Shown piece by piece: positions 5,409 through 10,343 of a stretch of DNA of 10,343 nt. The stretch is from positions 1 to 10,343 of the forward strand of contig CAMEZN010000027.1 in assembly GCA_945947845.1 (NCBI GenBank). Direction: 5' to 3'. Numbering within the stretch: the stretch's first letter is position 1; each line of letters begins with the position of its first letter. This DNA comes from an uncultured Mucispirillum sp. (GTDB taxonomy: Bacteria; Chrysiogenota; Deferribacteres; Deferribacterales; Mucispirillaceae). The position numbers were made by a program, and so were the translations under genes. Below the pieces are notes generated by a model. That model saw only the letters and a program-made list of their open reading frames with translations. It searched no databases and was not told where the DNA came from.

Positions 5409-6512
5409 TTATTCGTTTTCTTTTACATTTTTATCATCTTTTTTGGCTGTTTTGTGCTGCACCTGCGGCATTGGTTTTTTGAAAACATAAGTGTCTATTA
5501 ATATTTTAATAAAAGCAGCTATTGGCAGAGCTATAATCATTCCTAAAAATCCAGCTAATGCACCGCCTATCATTAAGCCTACAATTACAACAACAGGGCT
5601 TATTCCTAAGCTGTCGCCAACAATTTTTGGAGTGATTACCATACTTTCAAGAACCTGCACTATGATAAAGCCTATCACTGTGTATAAAGGGTGTATGAAA
5701 TCATGAAATGTATATATAGTGGCAATAACAGAGCTGATTAACCCTATTGTAAACCCTACATAAGGTATCATAGCTCCAAAACCTGTAAGCAGTCCAAAGA
5801 AAAGCCAGCCTTTAACTCCAACAATAAAAAGGACTGCACCATAAAGGCAGGAAAGAATTAAGCCAACAAGGAACATTCCCCTAAAATATTTGCCGATTAA
5901 AGCTTCAAATTGTGATAAATGTTCAACTATTTTTTGCATATTAAATCTCTCAATAAGTTTATTTGTAAAGTTTTTAAAATCAGGAAAATCTGTTAATAAA
6001 AAGAAAACAAGCACTGGCACTATAAAAATATTAACTAAAACACCAGCTATATTTTTAACAGATACAGCAGCAGATGAAAGTGTGTTTAGAAGATATTTTG
6101 ATATAACACCTAATCTTTCTGTGATATAGTTTTTACTTGTTTCTAAATCAAATGATGATTGTATATTAAATTTTGCAAGTGTATCTTCAAGCCAAGCAAA
6201 TATATTATTTATATACTGTGGAGTGTGAGTTATAATATATGTAATATCTTTAATCATAGCAGGCAGCATTACAGCAACAAGAATAATGATTATTACAAGC
6301 AGGATAACAACAAGCAAAAGAACACTTAAAAATCTTGGTATATGGAGGCGGACAAAAATCTCTACAAGAGGGTTTAAAAGATAAGCAATTAAAACAGAAA
6401 CAATAAATAAGATAAGTATATCTCTTGTAGCATATAGCAGTAAAAGTATAGCAAGAGTTGATGCAAAGATTATAATATTTTTTAAACTAAAATCAATTTC
6501 ATTAAATTTCAT
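5409..6512 (-). CDS. AI-2E family (PerM/YhhT-like) membrane transporter
   Basis: This encodes 367 residues with about eight hydrophobic segments: two N-terminal pairs (about 12-45 and 60-85), one near 155-175, and a C-terminal block from about 215 to 340. Family marks include AYLLNPLVEIF near residue 43, the GYFRGMFLVGLILS-like stretch before the C-terminal helices, and PKIVGDSLGISPVVVIVGLM near 295. The tail is short, charged and cytoplasmic. The family was first tied to autoinducer-2 export (TqsA), and other members act as ion antiporters, so the substrate cannot be read from sequence. The start has GGAG six bases upstream. It follows the TPR gene by 13 bases in the rluD-like operon and is closed by the hairpin at 5387-5408. 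Confidence 0.9.
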   Translation of the reverse strand: MKFNEIDFSLKNIIIFASTLAILLLLYATRDILILFIVSVLIAYLLNPLVEIFVRLHIPRFLSVLLLVVILLVIIIILVAVMLPAMIKDITYIITHTPQYINNIFAWLEDTLAKFNIQSSFDLETSKNYITERLGVISKYLLNTLSSAAVSVKNIAGVLVNIFIVPVLVFFLLTDFPDFKNFTNKLIERFNMQKIVEHLSQFEALIGKYFRGMFLVGLILSCLYGAVLFIVGVKGWLFFGLLTGFGAMIPYVGFTIGLISSVIATIYTFHDFIHPLYTVIGFIIVQVLESMVITPKIVGDSLGISPVVVIVGLMIGGALAGFLGMIIALPIAAFIKILIDTYVFKKPMPQVQHKTAKKDDKNVKENE

Positions 6513-6525
6513 TTATGGCTCCATT

Positions 6526-7263
6526 TTATTTTATATTTTCAATATCCATATTATTTGGAAACAGAATAGAGGCTTCTGCTTTTAAATTTTCAAATTCATC
6601 TTTTTTGCATGCTTTTAAAAGCACTGTTAAGTAATATTTTATAAAAGAGAAATTTCTGTAACCTTTATCATATATTTTTTTGCAGTCTGCTGCTGCCTGT
6701 TGAAAGTTAGAGTTATCAAAATTTATTTTAGCAGCTTCGAGCAGTGCTTCATTATAGTCTGGATTAATTTCAATAGCTTTGTGTAAATCATTTAATGCTT
6801 CATCATCTTTTGAAAGCTGATATCTTGTCAAAGCTCTATGATAATAAGCATCTGCAAAATCAGGACTTTTTGCAAGAACATCAGAAAAAGTAGCTTCTGC
6901 TTCATTCATAAGCCCCTGCTGGAAATATACCTGTCCTAATAAAAATCTTGAACGCTGGTGTTCTGGGTTTAAGTCAATTGTTTTTTTAAGAGCAGCAGCT
7001 GCTTTATCAAGAGCCATAAGTCGAAAATATGAAAGTCCTAATTTATAAAGATACATTGATTTATCAGGAGAAATTTCTGCTGCACGGGCAAAGTTTTTGC
7101 ATGCAGGGGTTATTTGGTTTAAGTCGCTGTAACAAAGCCCAATATGATAATATGCTGCTGCTATATCATATCCCTGTTCATTAATATGTTCTGTTAAAAG
7201 CTTGATTGCTTTATGTAAATCACCAGATAAATATTCATCAATACCAGCATGCAGTTTATCCAT
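6526..7263 (-). CDS. Tetratricopeptide-repeat protein
   Basis: This encodes 245 residues with about six TPR units covering most of the chain. Clear examples are AAAYYHIGLCYSDLNQITPACKNFARAAEISPD-type helices near 35-68, followed by units near 72-101, 106-135, 140-169 and 173-200. There is no signal peptide or membrane helix, so it is probably a cytoplasmic adaptor. A GGAG about seven bases before ATG 7263 lies inside the end of the preceding gene, whose TGA is one base from this ATG, so the two are translationally coupled. The partner is unknown. Its fixed place between the pseudouridine synthase and the AI-2E-family gene suggests only shared expression. Confidence 0.88.
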   Translation of the reverse strand: MDKLHAGIDEYLSGDLHKAIKLLTEHINEQGYDIAAAYYHIGLCYSDLNQITPACKNFARAAEISPDKSMYLYKLGLSYFRLMALDKAAAALKKTIDLNPEHQRSRFLLGQVYFQQGLMNEAEATFSDVLAKSPDFADAYYHRALTRYQLSKDDEALNDLHKAIEINPDYNEALLEAAKINFDNSNFQQAAADCKKIYDKGYRNFSFIKYYLTVLLKACKKDEFENLKAEASILFPNNMDIENIK

Positions 7264-7264
7264 A

Positions 7265-8164
7265 TCAACTCTCCTGTTTTAAATTATTCTGCAACGATAC
7301 CATATCTTTGGGAAGTTGTAAAGAAATAGAAATAAGTTCGTTAGTATCTGGCTCTTTAAATTCTAAAAATGCAGAATGTAAAGCCTGCCTTTTAAATCCG
7401 TATAGTTCTTTGCCGCCGTATAGACTGTCGCCAACCAAAGCATGCCCCATACTTGCAGCATGGACTCTTATTTGATGAGTTCTGCCTGTAAATATTGTTA
7501 CTTCTGCCAAAAATGCCCGCTTATATTTTTCTATTACTTTAAAATGGCTTACTGCCATTTTGCCGTCATCTTTTACAGCCATTTTCTGCCTGTTGTATTT
7601 ATCTCTGCCAATAGGAGCTTCTATCCGTTTTTCTAAAAATGCAGGTGAGCCTTGACATATTGCAAGGTATTTTTTAGTAATATTTCTGTTTAAGAAAAGC
7701 TCTGCAAGTTTCATTCTATATTCTGCATTTTTAGCTATTATCATAAGTCCTGATGTGTCTTTATCAAGCCTGTGGACTATGCCCGGGCGGAAATCGTTAT
7801 CTTCATCTTCTATAACAAAAGTATAAAGCAGAGCATTAACAAGTGTATTATCATAATTACCGGGTGCTGGGTGCACAGTTAAGCCGGCAGGTTTATTTAT
7901 AACAGCATAGTTTTCTTTATCTAGTATAATATCAAATGGAATATTTTGTGGAGTTAAGTTTGGCAGTTCTTCATCAGGAAATGTGATATGGATTTTATCG
8001 CCTGTTTTAAGCTTAACGGATTTTTTTACAGGTTTATTATTAACTAAAATAAGTCCTTTTTCAAAAAGGCTTATAATAAGCGACCTGCTTTTTTCAGAAA
8101 GTCTTGCACAAGCGGCATCTGCTCTTTCATTATCTACATCATTTATATAATCTTTTTCTTCCAT
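7265..8164 (-). CDS. rluD: RluA/RluD-family 23S rRNA pseudouridine synthase
   Basis: This encodes 299 residues. An N-terminal S4 RNA-binding domain (about 14-62, with KGLILVNNKPVKKS and KTGDKI) is followed by the RluA catalytic domain (about 75-290). The catalytic aspartate is D134 in HRLDKDTSG, and INKPAGLTVHPAPG (about 89) and FTGRTHQIRVHAASMGHALVGDSLYGG-type motifs are present. Enzymes of this layout isomerise uridines in helix 69 of 23S rRNA or other RNA sites; RluD is the best guess, but RluA/RluC-type specificity cannot be excluded. ATG 8164 is the only sensible start, although no Shine-Dalgarno precedes it. A promoter at 8174-8201 would make the mRNA nearly leaderless. It heads a minus-strand operon with the TPR and AI-2E-family genes and is divergent from rpsF. 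Confidence 0.92.
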   Translation of the reverse strand: MEEKDYINDVDNERADAACARLSEKSRSLIISLFEKGLILVNNKPVKKSVKLKTGDKIHITFPDEELPNLTPQNIPFDIILDKENYAVINKPAGLTVHPAPGNYDNTLVNALLYTFVIEDEDNDFRPGIVHRLDKDTSGLMIIAKNAEYRMKLAELFLNRNITKKYLAICQGSPAFLEKRIEAPIGRDKYNRQKMAVKDDGKMAVSHFKVIEKYKRAFLAEVTIFTGRTHQIRVHAASMGHALVGDSLYGGKELYGFKRQALHSAFLEFKEPDTNELISISLQLPKDMVSLQNNLKQES

Positions 8165-8173
8165 AGGTATATA

Positions 8174-8201
8174 GTTATAAGCAAAAAAGAAAATAAAACA
8201 A
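8174..8201 (-). promoter_or_regulatory. Possible promoter of the rluD-like operon
   Basis: On the minus strand TTGTTT (8201-8196) and TATAAC (8179-8174) are separated by 16 bp. The -10 ends only nine bases before ATG 8164, so the transcript would have a leader of a few bases at most. The region is so AT-rich that chance matches are likely, and TATATT further upstream is an alternative. Confidence 0.35.
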
Positions 8202-8251
8202 GTAAAATATAAAATAATTTAAAAAAATATATACATATTGCTATTTTTTAC

Positions 8252-8280
8252 TTGACTATGCTTGAATAAATTGATAAAAA
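8252..8280 (+). promoter_or_regulatory. Promoter of the rpsF-ssb-rpsR operon
   Basis: TTGACT (8252-8257) and TAAAAA (8275-8280) are separated by 17 bp, with a TG dinucleotide one base before the -10, as in extended -10 promoters. Transcription would start near 8287, giving a leader of about 58 bases that contains the S6:S18-like element. Confidence 0.55.
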
Positions 8281-8310
8281 TACAGTTCACTCTTGCTGCA
8301 GGATATATTT

Positions 8311-8343
8311 AGGCCTGTGGCTAAAAACCGAAAGGGAGGTCCT
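8311..8343 (+). promoter_or_regulatory. Candidate S6:S18 autoregulatory leader of rpsF
   Basis: AGGCCT (8311-8316) can pair with AGGTCCT (8337-8343), leaving one bulged U, and this stem covers the GGGAGG ribosome-binding site of rpsF. The enclosed loop contains CCG at 8328-8330. Leaders of rpsF in many bacteria carry a stem-loop with a conserved CCG bound by the S6:S18 complex, which mimics its 16S rRNA site and represses the operon. Both S6 and S18 genes are in this operon. The fold is hand-drawn. Confidence 0.55.
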
Positions 8344-8344
8344 A

Positions 8345-8779
8345 ATGAGGACATATGAAACAATTTTTATTCTAAAGCCAGAATTATCGGCAGAAGAACA
8401 CGAAAAACACATTGAATTTTACAAAGAAAACATCACTGCTAACGGTGGGGAAATCGTTAAAGTTGATGTGTGGGGCAGGCAGACACTTGCTTATCCTATT
8501 GAAAAACATAATGAAGGATATTATGTTTTAATCCAATTTAAAGCAGAAACTAACTACACTAATGACGAGTTAGAAAAACGTTTTCAATTTAACGAAAATG
8601 TTATTCGTTATGTAATAGTTATGCTTGATGAAAAAAGGTTTAAACAAAACCCTCGCAAAGAGCCAGTTCGTAAAGAACGTCCAGCCGGTGAAAAGGTAAG
8701 TAAACCAAGAAACGAAGAAGAAACAGATGATATGCAGTTAGATGAGATTGCAGAAGTTGCTGAAAACGAAGAAAAGTAG
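8345..8779 (+). CDS. rpsF: 30S ribosomal protein S6 (bS6)
   Basis: This encodes 144 residues. The RRM-like bS6 core (about 1-95) opens MRTYETIFILKPEL and contains VDVWGRQTLAYPIEKHNEGYY and the NVIRYVIVMLDEKRF closing strand. The remaining 50 residues are a charged tail, first basic, then acidic (EEETDDMQLDEIAEVAENEEK region), as is common in bS6 and making it somewhat longer than the 131-residue E. coli form. S6 binds S18 on the platform of the small subunit. GGGAGG lies eight bases before the ATG, inside the candidate leader stem. ssb follows after 20 bases. Confidence 0.98.
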   Translation: MRTYETIFILKPELSAEEHEKHIEFYKENITANGGEIVKVDVWGRQTLAYPIEKHNEGYYVLIQFKAETNYTNDELEKRFQFNENVIRYVIVMLDEKRFKQNPRKEPVRKERPAGEKVSKPRNEEETDDMQLDEIAEVAENEEK

Positions 8780-8799
8780 TTTCTAGCAGGGAGTAAATT

Positions 8800-9213
8800 A
8801 TGGCTTCTTACAATAAAGTAGTTTTATTAGGTAATGTTACAAGGACACCAGATGTTAGAAACCTGCCCGGTAGTGCAACAGTTGTTGCAACAACAGGGCT
8901 TGCTACGAACCGCAAGTATAAAGATAAAGAAGAAGTTATGTTTATAGATATTGTGGTATATGGCAAACAGGCAGAAACTATGGGAATGTATGTTACTAAG
9001 GGCACACCACTTTTAGTTGAAGGCAGATTATCTTTCAGACAGTGGGAGCAGGAAGGTCAAAAACGGAGTAAGCATGAAGTCATAGTTGAGTCTTTCCAAA
9101 TGGTGGGAGGACGAAAAGACAGGGCGGATTTTGATGAAAGCATGGTAGATAAAGATGATTTAAAAATGCCTGCTGACGATAGTATGATTCGTGATGAAGA
9201 CGTCCCTTTTTAA
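8800..9213 (+). CDS. ssb: Single-stranded DNA-binding protein
   Basis: This encodes 137 residues. The OB-fold (about 1-105) opens MASYNKVVLLGNVTRTPDVR and includes FIDIVVYGKQAE, KGTPLLVEGRLSFRQWE and HEVIVESFQMVGGR. A short acidic linker leads to the DEDVPF tip, the conserved tail that recruits replication and repair partners. It is shorter than E. coli SSB (178) because the linker is brief. GGGAG lies about six bases upstream of the ATG. Its place between rpsF and rpsR is the usual bacterial arrangement. Confidence 0.97.
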   Translation: MASYNKVVLLGNVTRTPDVRNLPGSATVVATTGLATNRKYKDKEEVMFIDIVVYGKQAETMGMYVTKGTPLLVEGRLSFRQWEQEGQKRSKHEVIVESFQMVGGRKDRADFDESMVDKDDLKMPADDSMIRDEDVPF

Positions 9214-9242
9214 ATTTAGCTTAAATACAACGGAGGACAGTT

Positions 9243-9473
9243 ATGGCTGTTATTAAAAAAAGATTTCAAAAGAAAAAAGTCTGCCGTTTTTGTGTAGACA
9301 AAATAGATATTGATTATAAAGATGCAAAACTTTTACGCCAGTTTATCACAGAAAGAGGCAAAATTATGCCTAGAAGATTAACAGGCACTTGTGCAAAACA
9401 CCAAAGGAATTTAGCAGCAGCAGTTAAAACTGCAAGAATTATTGCTCTTGTTCCATTCACTCTTAATAAATAA
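9243..9473 (+). CDS. rpsR: 30S ribosomal protein S18 (bS18), zinc-binding form
   Basis: This encodes 76 residues, the normal bS18 length. A basic N-terminus precedes C14-R-F-C17, then [19 protein letters not shown] and [13 protein letters not shown] with C50 and H53, then a basic C-terminal helix. The four ligands C14, C17, C50 and H53 mark the zinc-ribbon ('C+') form, so its availability depends on zinc. S18 pairs with S6 on the 30S platform. A GGAGG lies a few bases upstream of the ATG. It closes the ribosomal part of the operon and is followed by the hairpin at 9488-9510. Confidence 0.98.
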   Translation: MAVIKKRFQKKKVCRFCVDKIDIDYKDAKLLRQFITERGKIMPRRLTGTCAKHQRNLAAAVKTARIIALVPFTLNK

Positions 9474-9487
9474 TTATTTTTGATATA

Positions 9488-9510
9488 TAAGCTGGCTTTA
9501 TGCCAGCTTA
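9488..9510 (+). terminator. Hairpin after rpsR (terminator or attenuator)
   Basis: A perfect 9-bp stem (TAAGCTGGC / GCCAGCTTA) with a five-base loop lies 14 bases after the rpsR stop. It is followed by AT-rich sequence rather than a clean T run. It sits between rpsR and the co-directional DUF2232 gene, so it may reduce rather than end read-through. Its AGCTGG/CCAGCT core matches the hairpin at 5387-5408. Confidence 0.6.
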
Positions 9511-9540
9511 ATTAATATTATATTTATATTGTGGCAGTCA

Positions 9541-10343
9541 ATGAATAAATCAGTTCAGCTTTATCCAGTTTTAAGTTTTTTAACATTTTATATGATACAG
9601 ATATCTTCAAAAACTTATTTTGCAGTTTTTGGAATATTTTTATATATTGCTGCGGGTATTGCTTTGCTTGCATATTTAGAATCAAGTGATAGAAGCCGTA
9701 AGTCAGATATTATTTCCAGTGCAGTATATATAGTTTTTACAGCATTATTTTTTCTTCTACCTAATGCAGGAAGTGTAATAGAAAAAACAGGGCTTTTATT
9801 AAACAGTGAAAATCTTAAAGCATGGTGGATGCCTGTATATTTGGTAACAATTTTTATACCCATATATATATTATATAAGAACAGATTGAATGATAAACCT
9901 TTATATGTGCCTGTAATTTTATCAGCTGCTGTGCCTGCATTATTAACAGGTGCCATATTAATCATTTTTGCAGATGTTAGAAACGGTGCAGTATCAGCAG
10001 TAGCAAATCTTATACAGGTAAGCATTATTGATACATTAATAAAAATGAAAGAAACTATGCAGATACCAGATTATTATGCAGATATGCTTTCATACTTAAT
10101 CTTAAATAAAGAAACGGTTGCAAAGCAGACTGTTTATATGATACCTGCTGCTTTTTCATCTGTATTTATATTGATTACTTATATGAGTGATAGAATGAAG
10201 CCAGTATTTAGAGATAATACTGTTATCATAAGAGAATACAGGCTGCCTGATAATTTAGTATGGGTGTTGATTGTAGGCGGTTTTTTAATACTTGCACCAA
10301 ATGAAGCATTAAAATATATATCATATAATGTAATTGCGGTATT
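9541..10343 (+). CDS. DUF2232 (YybS-like) integral membrane protein, partial
   Basis: The frame is open from ATG 9541 to the window edge, 267 codons without a stop, so the 3' end is missing. The product is strongly hydrophobic, with about seven helices (near 5-20, 26-46, 59-77, 95-112, 122-146, 195-215 and 238-256), and opens MNKSVQLYPVLSFLTFYMIQ. Its place directly after rpsR, where DUF2232 proteins sit before rplI in several bacterial groups, supports the call. DUF2232/YybS proteins have no established function. The ribosome-binding site is weak; an in-frame TTG at 9529 is an alternative start. The opposite-strand open frame at 9615-10025 is a shadow of this gene. Confidence 0.8.
   Translation, partial: MNKSVQLYPVLSFLTFYMIQISSKTYFAVFGIFLYIAAGIALLAYLESSDRSRKSDIISSAVYIVFTALFFLLPNAGSVIEKTGLLLNSENLKAWWMPVYLVTIFIPIYILYKNRLNDKPLYVPVILSAAVPALLTGAILIIFADVRNGAVSAVANLIQVSIIDTLIKMKETMQIPDYYADMLSYLILNKETVAKQTVYMIPAAFSSVFILITYMSDRMKPVFRDNTVIIREYRLPDNLVWVLIVGGFLILAPNEALKYISYNVIAV

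Noticed and set aside
5491..6129. Plus-strand open frames of 71 and 79 codons inside the AI-2E-family gene
   Set aside because: They are antisense to a well-conserved membrane protein and lack start signals; the composition is what antisense of hydrophobic codons gives.
7206..7636. Plus-strand open frames across the TPR and rluD-like genes, and a 65-codon minus frame in ssb (8808-9005)
   Set aside because: All are opposite strongly supported genes with clear family motifs and show no translation signals.
9615..10025. 136-codon minus-strand open frame
   Set aside because: It is a shadow of the DUF2232 gene, whose own frame is open for 267 codons with a membrane-protein composition and expected gene order.

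Overview
The window is AT-rich chromosomal DNA. Hand counts of sampled lines give roughly 30-40% GC in the conserved genes and about 19% over 1501-1920. The order rpsF-ssb-rpsR-DUF2232 at the right end, the low GC and the clipped 3' gene ends fit a Deferribacterota-type genome; a Mucispirillum-like gut bacterium is my best guess. That is inference, not a database match.

Right end (8345-10343, plus strand): the S6 / single-stranded-DNA-binding protein / S18 operon. It has a recognisable promoter and a 5' leader that looks like an S6:S18 autoregulatory element. A 3' hairpin follows rpsR, then a DUF2232 membrane protein that runs off the window. Divergent from it (8164-5409, minus strand) is a tightly packed set: an RluD-type pseudouridine synthase, a TPR protein and an AI-2E-family membrane protein, closed by a strong hairpin. 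Next comes an IclR regulator translationally coupled to a NimA-like FMN split-barrel protein (5226-3974, minus), with a clear promoter.

The middle and left are accessory. A small XRE/Cro-type regulator (3746-3973, plus) faces a 25-residue hydrophobic peptide gene (3667-3590, minus) that has a near-consensus promoter and a Shine-Dalgarno sequence. A 16-bp palindrome, a candidate operator, lies between them. About 300 bases with nothing recognisable follow.

The most striking element is the promoter of the next minus-strand gene. It has perfect TTGACA and TATAAT boxes separated by only 15 bp, nine of which form a homopolymeric C tract. This is the architecture of classical phase-variable promoters. 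It drives a lipoprotein made of eight 24-residue MORN/YwqK-like repeats, probably together with a 60-residue two-helix membrane protein. Downstream on the same strand are an Rsm22-like methyltransferase gene broken by an in-frame TAA at codon 29 and a DUF1848 protein with a C-terminal radical-SAM-like cysteine motif. The last codons of an unidentified plus-strand gene abut the DUF1848 gene with no intergenic base.
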